NCBI RefSeq assembly: GCF_003425685.1
Contig: NZ_QJKM01000004.1
Location: 186,001-250,000, forward strand
DNA from: Rhizobium terrae
GTDB lineage: Bacteria > Pseudomonadota > Alphaproteobacteria > Rhizobiales > Rhizobiaceae
Direction: 5' to 3'
DNA: 64,000 bases
Shown here: in pieces, positions 57,338-64,000 of the stretch
How positions within the stretch are numbered: position 1 is the stretch's first letter
Layout of the letters: every line of letters begins with the position of its first letter
The notes under the pieces: generated by a model
Databases searched by the model: none
What the model was told of the DNA's origin: nothing
The model's input: only the letters and a program-made list of their open reading frames with translations
Program-made: the position numbers and the translations under genes

Positions 57338-58754
57338 AACCGACGATACCCTTGATCTCGAGAAAATCGTGAATGGCCCAGTCGGCATATTCCCGACCGT
57401 TGCCGGATTGCTTGTAGCCGCCAAAGGGCGCGAAAAGATCCCATTCGGGGTAGTTGATGAAGACCGAGCCGGCACGAAGCCGCGCCGCCACCTTGCGGGC
57501 ATGTACAATGTCGCCGGACTGCACGTAGGCCGCCAGGCCATAGGGCGTGTCGTTGGCGATCTCGATCGCCTGCTCCTCGTTCTCATAGGAAAGGATCGAA
57601 AGAACCGGTCCGAAAATCTCTTCGCGCGCGATCGTCATGTCGTTGGTGACATGACCGAAGACCGTCGGGCGGATGTAATAGCCGCGATTGAGGTTTTCCG
57701 GCCGACCCGGACCGCCCGTGACAAGCGTCGCGCCCTCCGAAATGCCGGCTTCGATCAGCCGCTGTATCTTGTCGAACTGTACCTTGCTGACGACGGGGCC
57801 GAGGTCGGTTCCTTCCGCCCGGGGGTCGCCGGTCGTGAGTTTTTCGGCCGCGGCCTTGGCAATGCCGAGCGCTTCGTCATGACGCCTGGCCGGCACGAGC
57901 ATACGGGTCGGTGCATCGCAGGACTGGCCCGAATTGCCGAAGCAGGCGGTGACGCCATCGGCTACCGCCTTTTCGAAGTCCGCATCGGGCAGGATGATGT
58001 TCGGCGATTTGCCGCCAAGCTCCTGTGCCACGCGCTTCACCGTATCGGCGGCCGTCTTCGCGACGATCACGCCGGCGCGGGTCGAGCCGGTGAAGGAAAC
58101 CATCTCCACGCCCGGATGACCGGCCATCACCTGGCCGACGTCCGGACCGGTGCCGTTGACGAGGTTGAAGACGCCCTTCGGCGTACCGGCGGCCTCCATC
58201 ACCTCGGCGAAGATGAGGCCGGAAATCGGCGCGATCTCGGAAGGCTTCAGAATCATGGTGCAACCCGCAGCGATCGCCGGCGCCACCTTGCAGACGATCT
58301 GGTTGAGCGGCCAGTTCCACGGCGTGATCAGCGCACCGACGCCGATCGGCTCCTTGACGATCATCGTGCCGCCACGCGCCTCGGTGAATTCGTAAGTCTT
58401 CAACGCCTCGATGGTCGCCTTCAGGTGCCCCTGGCCGGCGGCGGCCTGCGCGTCGCGGGCAAAGCCGATCGGCGCCCCCATCTCGCGGGAAACGGCCTCG
58501 GCGATATCCTCATAACGCTTGTCGTATTCGGCCAGAATGCGCTTGAGAAGCGTCAGCCGCTCCTCCTTCGGCCATTGTGAAAAAGCCGGAAATGCCGTCT
58601 TGGCGGCCGCGACGGCCCTGTCGACATCCGCCTTGGAACCGAGCGCGATCTGCGTATAGGCCTCTTCGGTAGAAGGATCGATGACATCGAGCGCGACAGG
58701 GATGACCGGCTCGACCCAGGCCCCGTCGATGAAGAATTTCAGATGGTTGCTCAT
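57327..58754 (-). CDS. NAD(P)-dependent aldehyde dehydrogenase
   Basis: A 475-aa ALDH with the cofactor motif FTGSTRAG, catalytic Glu in QELGGKSPN and the nucleophile Cys in FGNSGQSCDAPTR. The substrate is unknown; it falls in the broad-range ALDH group. It is upstream of the overlapping RidA gene on the same strand. Confidence 0.93.
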   Translation of the reverse strand: MSNHLKFFIDGAWVEPVIPVALDVIDPSTEEAYTQIALGSKADVDRAVAAAKTAFPAFSQWPKEERLTLLKRILAEYDKRYEDIAEAVSREMGAPIGFARDAQAAAGQGHLKATIEALKTYEFTEARGGTMIVKEPIGVGALITPWNWPLNQIVCKVAPAIAAGCTMILKPSEIAPISGLIFAEVMEAAGTPKGVFNLVNGTGPDVGQVMAGHPGVEMVSFTGSTRAGVIVAKTAADTVKRVAQELGGKSPNIILPDADFEKAVADGVTACFGNSGQSCDAPTRMLVPARRHDEALGIAKAAAEKLTTGDPRAEGTDLGPVVSKVQFDKIQRLIEAGISEGATLVTGGPGRPENLNRGYYIRPTVFGHVTNDMTIAREEIFGPVLSILSYENEEQAIEIANDTPYGLAAYVQSGDIVHARKVAARLRAGSVFINYPEWDLFAPFGGYKQSGNGREYADWAIHDFLEIKGIVGYGV

Positions 58755-58834
58755 GGAAGACCTCCGGGCTCACGACGGAATTGGTGGGCCACTATCGGCG
58801 ATCACCCGGGAGGTCGCAAGCCCGGAAGGCGCGG

Positions 58835-59128
58835 TTACTCCATCGCGGCGCCGTGATCGATGGCCGGCGGCTTCGACGGTTTCCGGAGAACGAGGATCAG
58901 CGGCACGACGGCGAACGACATGATCATCAACAGCTTGAAATCGTCCATATAGGCGATGATCGTCGATTGCAGGGTGATGGTGTTGTCCAGCGACGCGGCG
59001 CCGGCAGCCGTCATCGGGTCGAGCCCGGTCGCCGCCTTGGTATGGATCGCGGGATTGAAGGGCGTTATACAGCGCGCCATGTCCGCATGGTTGCGCTGGA
59101 TATTCTCCACCAGCAGCGCCGAAACCAC
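58835..59128 (-). pseudogene. Truncated EmrB/QacA-type MFS transporter (C-terminal remnant)
   Basis: About 97 codons encode the last part of a DHA2-family drug exporter: ALLVENIQRNHADMA, then TLQSTIIAYMDDFKLLMIMSFAVVPLILVLRKP and an acidic tail. Complete proteins of this family are about 500-540 aa. The frame meets a stop codon just upstream (near 59146), and no N-terminal part is found. The segment is therefore a decayed remnant, with the break next to an AT-rich stretch. Confidence 0.75.
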
Positions 59129-59159
59129 GGCGCCGCCGCACCTTCAGCATGCGCGACCG

Positions 59160-59375
59160 ATATTCCCCGGCGCAGATCCAGTGCCCCCAAAAATAGTTGG
59201 CCGACCGATGCCCGTGAAAAAGCAACAGAAGCATCAAATTAGGATTTTAAATATCAACCGGAGTAACGCGCTTTTGAAAAAAGTTAACATTTCACTTTAA
59301 AATCCATACATAATACTGAAATTGCAAATGTTTATCCGATATTAAACTAGCTCCGCTATAAAATGATCCGGTTTC
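59160..59375. other. AT-rich non-coding stretch with no recognised gene
   Basis: The stretch from about 59160 to 59375 is visibly richer in A and T than its surroundings (AAAAAAGTTAACATTTC, AATCCATACATAATACTG). No ORF, hairpin or terminal repeat was recognised. It joins the MFS remnant to the DUF4344 gene and may mark an insertion or deletion scar. Confidence 0.5.
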
Positions 59376-59453
59376 ATGAGATGCTGCGCAGAAGAGCCGC
59401 GACTCATGACTTCGCTGACAGCGAAAAACCCCATCCAAGGAAAGGCAAGGCCG

Positions 59454-60383
59454 ATGCGACGCAGTTTTCTCCAGATCGTCCTTGCGGGCGTCATTGCCCT
59501 TGCGGCATCGAATGCGCACGCATCGACCCTGGAGGATGATCTGAAAGGGCTGAGCGAGGAGCAGGTTGAGGATACGGTCGAGTTCGCCTTCGGCAACGCG
59601 CTGTTCTTCCTGTTTCACGAAGCGGGCCACATGCTCGTTTCAGAATTCAACCTGCCGGTTCTCGGGCGGGAGGAAGATGCGGTCGACACGCTTTCCACGC
59701 TTCTGCTGCTCGAGGCGGATGACGAGGTGTTCGATACGGCGCTGATCGATTCAGTCGACGGCTGGACCTTCTCCGCCGAACAGGCCGAGGAAGCGGAGCA
59801 TGAACAGATACTCTGGGATGCACATGGCCTCGATCGCCAGCGCGCCTTCAACATGGTCTGTCTGATGGTCGGCAAGGACCCCGAAAAGTTCAAAGAAACC
59901 GCCGACGACCTGGAACTGCCGGAAAGCCGCCGCAAGGAATGCGTTGGAGAATTCAAGAAGGCCCATGACAGCTGGTTCGGGATCCTCAAGCCGCATCTGA
60001 GGACAGACGGCAAGAAGACCAGGTTCACGATCGCCTACCAGACGCCGAAGAGCAAGGACCTCAAGGACTATGCCGAGCTGACGAAGGAGGCGAAGGTTCT
60101 GGACATCCTGGCCGAGCTGCTTTCCAGCCTCTACAAGCTGGAGAAGGGCATCAAGCTGACGGCGGCCGAATGTGGAGAACCGAATGCCTATTGGTCGCCC
60201 ACGGAGCGGGAAGCGACCTATTGCTACGAACTGATGCAATGGCATTCCCAGGCCATCGCCAAATATTTCCGCGAAGAGGAAAACAATTCCGACGACGCGG
60301 AAGAGACTGCATCGGATGAGACGGAAGAGACAAAGCCCGTCCTCAAGAATGTCTTCGGTCAGGCCGTGAAATCTCAGAAATAA
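59454..60383 (+). CDS. Secreted DUF4344 zinc metallopeptidase
   Basis: A 309-aa protein from the ATG at 59454, with a good AAGGAAAGG site upstream. A signal peptide ends near AHA|STL (residue 23). The zinc motif HEAGH is at residues 55-59. The segment DAHGLDRQRAFNMVCLMVG is typical of the DUF4344 family. The C-terminal ~35 residues are acidic and low-complexity (EEENNSDDAEETASDETEE). It is probably a periplasmic or secreted peptidase with unknown target. The upstream AT-rich stretch and MFS remnant suggest recent rearrangement. Confidence 0.82.
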   Translation: MRRSFLQIVLAGVIALAASNAHASTLEDDLKGLSEEQVEDTVEFAFGNALFFLFHEAGHMLVSEFNLPVLGREEDAVDTLSTLLLLEADDEVFDTALIDSVDGWTFSAEQAEEAEHEQILWDAHGLDRQRAFNMVCLMVGKDPEKFKETADDLELPESRRKECVGEFKKAHDSWFGILKPHLRTDGKKTRFTIAYQTPKSKDLKDYAELTKEAKVLDILAELLSSLYKLEKGIKLTAAECGEPNAYWSPTEREATYCYELMQWHSQAIAKYFREEENNSDDAEETASDETEETKPVLKNVFGQAVKSQK

Positions 60384-60407
60384 CCAATCCGGGTCGAGAC
60401 CAAAATT

Positions 60408-60434
60408 GCCCGGTTCCCGCGTGGGTGACCGGGC
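60408..60434. terminator. Hairpin between convergent genes
   Basis: GCCCGGT/ACCGGGC arms enclose a second CCC/GGG stem; on the minus strand the structure is followed by AATTTTGG. It lies between the DUF4344 gene and the MhqD-like gene and probably ends both transcripts. Confidence 0.55.
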
Positions 60435-60449
60435 GATTTAGCCTTTGGC

Positions 60450-61064
60450 TTAGGCGTGATAGGGCGCCAGGAATTTCTTGACGGCCTCGATCTCGTTCGG
60501 GCGGATCTCGTGGCCGCCGCCATGCCATTCGAGCGTCACCCGGTCACCCTGCCGCTTGAAATATTCGGCCAGATCCGTCGTCTGAACAACGGAACTGATC
60601 GGGTCGTGCTGCCCGGCGGTGATCAGCACATGTGCCTTCTCGCCGCCCTTGCGATCCTTCGGGGCAAACGGAATCAGCGGATGCATCAGCACGCCGGCTT
60701 CGAACAGGCCGGGCTTCTCGATCATGATATTGGCGAGAATATTCGCGCCGTTCGAGAAACCGAGACCCAGCACGGTCGAAGATTCGTAGCGGTCGCGGTT
60801 GGCGGCCACGAATTCGCTCATTCGTTCGGTCGCCCGGGCAAGGTCCTCGCAATCGTAGATGCCTTCCGCCTTGCGCCGGAAGAAGCGCGCGGCACCGTGT
60901 TCGGAAATGTCGCCGCGGGGCGAGATCACGGTGGCGCCCGACAGAAGCCGGCCGCCGAAATCGAAGAACTGGTTTTCATCGCCGCCCGTGCCATGGAAGA
61001 CGAACAGGATCGGCGATCCGGGCGCACCGGTACGCGCCCGGTGCACATAACTGTCGTAACTCAT
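60450..61064 (-). CDS. MhqD-like alpha/beta hydrolase (carboxylesterase)
   Basis: A 204-aa alpha/beta hydrolase of the phospholipase/carboxylesterase group. The nucleophile Ser is in GFSNGAN, with Asp in GQHDPIS and His in GGGHEI. In Bacillus, MhqD is made with the dioxygenase MhqO and protects from hydroquinones; the same pair is adjacent here on the same strand. The actual substrate is inferred. Confidence 0.85.
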   Translation of the reverse strand: MSYDSYVHRARTGAPGSPILFVFHGTGGDENQFFDFGGRLLSGATVISPRGDISEHGAARFFRRKAEGIYDCEDLARATERMSEFVAANRDRYESSTVLGLGFSNGANILANIMIEKPGLFEAGVLMHPLIPFAPKDRKGGEKAHVLITAGQHDPISSVVQTTDLAEYFKRQGDRVTLEWHGGGHEIRPNEIEAVKKFLAPYHA

Positions 61065-61138
61065 GTCTTTTCTCCTGAATCTGTGCGGCGGCGGATGCCC
61101 GAACCGTTTACATTTTTCGGCCCGCCGCCAACGACCGC

Positions 61139-62068
61139 TTAGACGATCGGTTCCAGATGCTGTTCGAGGGACTTTCTCAGGTGCTCGTGCTGCGTCGGCA
61201 GCTTCAGGGCCTCGCCGAGATGGGCGGTGTCCTCGTCGCGGTTGAAGCCGGGTTCGTTGGTGGCGATTTCGAACAAAACGCCACCCGGCGTACGGAAATA
61301 GATCGCCCAGAAGTAATCGCGGTCGATGACCGGCGTCACCTGATAACCGGTATCCATCAGCGCCTTGCGGACCTCGAGCTGCTTTTCACGGTTCTCGACC
61401 GCAAACGCGATGTGATGGACCGAGCCGGCCCCAAGCCGCGCACCACTGATGTTCGGCATGGTTTCGACGTCGATGAAGTCGGCACCGTTGCCGCCCGGAA
61501 TACCAAAACGGGTCACGCCATCCTTGGAATCGACCTGTTCGTAACCCATGAACTTCAGAAGTTCACCGGTTGCTCCTTCATCGCGAAGACGGAACGAGGC
61601 GGAATGGAAACCGCGGATCGCCTGATCTTCGCCGACGCCGTTGCCGGTCCAGGGAGCGCGCTTGTCGTCCTTGATTTCCACCAGCGCGAAACCGTCGCCG
61701 TCAGGTCCTGCGAAATGCAGCCGGTTTTCCCCGAAGGCGCTGTCGGCCTTGATGCCGTCCACGCCGGCCTTGGCCAGTCGGTCGCTCCAGTAACCAAGCG
61801 ATCCTTCCGGGACCGAAAACAGCGTGGTGCCGACTTCGCCGGTGCCGGGACGGCCGCGGGCGATGTGCGGGAACGGGAAATACGTCATGACGGAGCCGGG
61901 CGTGCCGACTTCATCGCCGTAGTAGAGATGGTAGACATCCGGAGCGTCGAAGTTGACGGTCTTCTTGACCCGGCGCAGGCCGAGCGTATCCGTGAAGAAC
62001 TTGTTGTTGATGCCGGCGCTCGCAGCCATCGACGTGACGTGGTGGAGGCCCTTGATCTGGTCGAGCAT
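61139..62068 (-). CDS. MhqO-like ring-cleaving VOC dioxygenase
   Basis: A 309-aa two-domain VOC (glyoxalase/extradiol dioxygenase) protein. Metal ligands are visible as GLHHVTS at the N terminus, SVHHIAFAV in the second half and LFEIATNEPGF near the C terminus. It resembles MhqO, which cleaves hydroquinone or catechol rings. It lies 74 bp upstream of the MhqD-like gene and probably forms an operon with it. No MhqR-like regulator is seen nearby. Confidence 0.88.
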   Translation of the reverse strand: MLDQIKGLHHVTSMAASAGINNKFFTDTLGLRRVKKTVNFDAPDVYHLYYGDEVGTPGSVMTYFPFPHIARGRPGTGEVGTTLFSVPEGSLGYWSDRLAKAGVDGIKADSAFGENRLHFAGPDGDGFALVEIKDDKRAPWTGNGVGEDQAIRGFHSASFRLRDEGATGELLKFMGYEQVDSKDGVTRFGIPGGNGADFIDVETMPNISGARLGAGSVHHIAFAVENREKQLEVRKALMDTGYQVTPVIDRDYFWAIYFRTPGGVLFEIATNEPGFNRDEDTAHLGEALKLPTQHEHLRKSLEQHLEPIV

Positions 62069-62197
62069 TTAAATACCCCTTTCTGGAAACCGCCCTGGGC
62101 GGCCCGTTGTTCTGGGGCAATATTTGGTCCATGGGCGGCCGAATGCATAGACGGTCGGGCCCGAACGGATTGTTCATCTTATGTTGACGAACTATGA

Positions 62198-62905
62198 TTA
62201 ATCGTTCACAGGATCAGCCTTAGGAGGCAGAGCCCAATCGATCGGCTCCCGGTCGTGCTGCATGAGGTAATCGTTCGCCTTCGAAAAATGCCGGCTGCCG
62301 AAAAAGCCGTTATGGGCGGAGAGTGGCGAGGGATGCGGCGCCTTGAGCACCAGATGTTTCTTCGCATCGACGAAGGCCGCCTTCTTCTGGGCATAGGAAC
62401 CCCACAGCATGAAGACGACGTTCTCGCATTCCTCGTTGACGGCACGGATGACCGCATCCGTAAAGCGCTCCCAGCCCTTGCCCTGATGGGCGGCCGCCCT
62501 GCCCTCTTCCACCGTCAGCACGCTGTTCAGGAGCAGCACGCCCTGGCTCGCCCAATGTTCGAGAAAGCCGTGACGGGCGGGCTGAATACCTAGGTCGCTT
62601 TCGAGCTCCTGGTAGATGTTGACGAGCGAAGGCGGGATGCGCACGCCGGGCTTCACCGAAAAGCAGAGCCCATGTGCCTGGCCGAAACCATGGTACGGAT
62701 CCTGGCCGAGGATGACGACCTTCACCTCATCGAGCGGCGTCAGGTCGAGCGCCCGGAAATATTCCGAACCCTTCGGGAAAATGCGCTTGCCCGCCTCCTT
62801 CTCGGCGACCAGGAAGCGACGCAACTCGCTCATATAGGGGTTCTGGAATTCCGGCCCCAGCACGTTCCTCCAGCTTTCCTCGAGCTTGATCTCGCCTTCC
62901 GCCAT
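62198..62905 (-). CDS. ung: Uracil-DNA glycosylase
   Basis: A 235-aa family 1 UDG with the catalytic motif GQDPYHG (Asp water activator) and the leucine-loop motif [11 protein letters not shown]. It removes uracil from DNA in base excision repair. Length and motifs are typical. Confidence 0.97.
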   Translation of the reverse strand: MAEGEIKLEESWRNVLGPEFQNPYMSELRRFLVAEKEAGKRIFPKGSEYFRALDLTPLDEVKVVILGQDPYHGFGQAHGLCFSVKPGVRIPPSLVNIYQELESDLGIQPARHGFLEHWASQGVLLLNSVLTVEEGRAAAHQGKGWERFTDAVIRAVNEECENVVFMLWGSYAQKKAAFVDAKKHLVLKAPHPSPLSAHNGFFGSRHFSKANDYLMQHDREPIDWALPPKADPVND

Positions 62906-62915
62906 CTCACTCTCC

Positions 62916-63905
62916 TCAAACGACGTGGTGGTTCGAGCGCGAATGCCAGTCCCAGGCGGAGCGGATGATATCGTTCAAGGTATATTTCGGCTCCCAGCCG
63001 AGCACCGTCCGCGCCTTGTCATTGTTGGCGACGAGCGAGGTGGAATCACCTTCGCGCCGGCCGACATATTCGACCGGAAACGGCTTTCCGGAAACCTCCG
63101 AAATCGCCGCCAACAGTTCCTTCACCGTCGTTCCGGTGCCGGTGCCGAGATTGAGCTCCACCGTCTCGCCGCCCGCCAGCAGATAATCGACGGCACGTAC
63201 ATGCGCATCCGCGAGATCGAGCACGTGGATATAATCGCGCACACAGGTACCGTCGCGCGTGTCATAGTCGTCGCCGAAGACCTTGAACCCCTGGCGTCGG
63301 CCGAGTGCCGCCTCGATGGCAAGCGGAATAGCATGCGTCTCGGGCGTATGCCATTCGCCGATCCGGCCCTCGAAATCGGCGCCGGCGGCGTTGAAGTAGC
63401 GCAGCATGACCGATTTCAGGTCCCTGTACTGGCCGTAATCCTTGAGCGCCTGCTCAATGATGAACTTGGTGCGGCCGTAGGGGTTGATCGGCGCCTGTTT
63501 GTGCGTCTCGTCCATCGGCACCCGGTCCGGCAGCCCATAGGTCGCGCAGGTCGAAGAGAACACGAAGGCCTTCACCCCGGCGTCGATCGCCGCCGACAGC
63601 AGCGTCAGAGCGCCGATGACATTGTTGTCGTAGAAGGCTACCGGATTCTTGACCGATTCACCCACCTCGATCAGCGCCGCGAAATGCAGTACCGCATCCG
63701 GCTTGTGTGCCGCAAAAACCTCATCGAGCCGGGCTCGGTCCCGGATATCGCCCCGTTCAAGCGCGCCCCAACGAATGAATTCCGCATGACCATTGGAGAG
63801 ATTGTCGAAAACCACCGGCTCATAACCCCGCTCGGCGAGCACCAGGCATGTATGGGAGCCGATATACCCAGCTCCCCCGACGACAAGCACTTTCTTCTTC
63901 GACAT
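62916..63905 (-). CDS. galE: UDP-glucose 4-epimerase
   Basis: A 329-aa extended SDR from the ATG at 63905, with GGAGAC upstream. The NAD motif is GGAGYIGSH and the catalytic segment is SSTCATYG with YGRTKF. It interconverts UDP-glucose and UDP-galactose, which feeds exopolysaccharide and lipopolysaccharide synthesis in rhizobia (ExoB role). Position after ung is noted but no functional link is implied. Confidence 0.94.
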   Translation of the reverse strand: MSKKKVLVVGGAGYIGSHTCLVLAERGYEPVVFDNLSNGHAEFIRWGALERGDIRDRARLDEVFAAHKPDAVLHFAALIEVGESVKNPVAFYDNNVIGALTLLSAAIDAGVKAFVFSSTCATYGLPDRVPMDETHKQAPINPYGRTKFIIEQALKDYGQYRDLKSVMLRYFNAAGADFEGRIGEWHTPETHAIPLAIEAALGRRQGFKVFGDDYDTRDGTCVRDYIHVLDLADAHVRAVDYLLAGGETVELNLGTGTGTTVKELLAAISEVSGKPFPVEYVGRREGDSTSLVANNDKARTVLGWEPKYTLNDIIRSAWDWHSRSNHHVV

Positions 63906-64000
63906 TATGTCTCCAATGGCTGTTGAAGTGGGCCGCACTATAGCGGGCGTCGGTCAAATGGGAAGTGCGGAGAGGGAGGCGCGACAGATCGACTTCGTCA

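Noticed and set aside
59129..60383. A genomic island with integrase or tRNA attachment site
   Set aside because: No integrase, transposase, tRNA or direct repeats were found; only a remnant gene and an AT-rich patch are seen.

Overview
The window is about 64 kb of high-GC alphaproteobacterial chromosome. It almost certainly comes from the Rhizobiaceae (Rhizobium/Agrobacterium/Neorhizobium/Ensifer relatives). The markers are the CtrA-SciP-ChpT cell-cycle genes beside fliJ, an EipA (DUF1134) gene, an alphaproteobacterial RpoH, a DUF1127 protein, a heterotetrameric sarcosine oxidase operon and a liv operon carrying a DUF6867 gene. No rRNA, tRNA, CRISPR array, intact insertion sequence or integrase was seen. 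Almost all genes are chromosomal in character. The clearest foreign or decayed patch is the AT-rich stretch near 59.1-59.4 kb, beside a truncated MFS transporter.

Layout. 0-5.5 kb: the 3' end of a trehalose-synthase-like GH13 enzyme, a GlxA-type AraC regulator, a DUF488 protein, a LysE exporter, an LpxO-like lipid A hydroxylase and an SDR. 5.6-9.9 kb: a two-gene signalling system in which a nucleobase-permease-like (NCS1) membrane domain is fused to a cysteine cluster, a histidine kinase and a receiver, with an overlapping LuxR-type response regulator. 10.2-10.75 kb: an orphan cheD. 10.8-16.35 kb (minus): livHMGF, DUF6867 and livK. 16.6-24.2 kb (minus): soxBDAG followed by an 808-aa dimethylglycine/sarcosine dehydrogenase-like protein. 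Together these form a methylated-glycine to glycine pathway feeding C1 units to tetrahydrofolate.

24.5-31.4 kb: a DUF2793/C1q-like protein, an ExoY-type sugar transferase, sciP, pqiA-like, a GNAT, fliJ, ctrA, a lone receiver, chpT and eipA. I read a perfect TTAA-N7-TTAA CtrA box upstream of the sugar transferase. One-mismatch boxes lie upstream of sciP, ctrA and eipA, and three GANTC (CcrM) sites fall within 54 bp upstream of ctrA. The stretch looks like a physically clustered cell-cycle regulon linking CtrA, its cofactor SciP, its phosphodonor ChpT, flagellar export and envelope genes.

31.6-45.2 kb: housekeeping genes (a coiled-coil membrane protein, TrmH, RluD, an AraC regulator, small Cys-rich and DUF1127 proteins, a methyltransferase, rpoH, an ACT protein, a large Pro/Ala/Glu-rich one-pass membrane protein, purA, a DMT exporter, and a degenerate transglutaminase-like cysteine-peptidase relative). 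45.4-53.6 kb: a catabolic locus with a creatininase-family hydrolase, a LysR regulator, a divergent NMT1/THI5-type ABC importer, a CodA-like deaminase, a GlcD-like flavoprotein and an NAD(P)H:quinone-type oxidoreductase. It probably serves uptake and breakdown of a pyrimidine or other cyclic N-compound. 53.7-64 kb: a GNAT, LtrA, a lytic transglycosylase lipoprotein, an L,D-transpeptidase, an aldehyde dehydrogenase/RidA pair, an MFS remnant, a DUF4344 zinc peptidase, an MhqD/MhqO-like pair, ung and galE.
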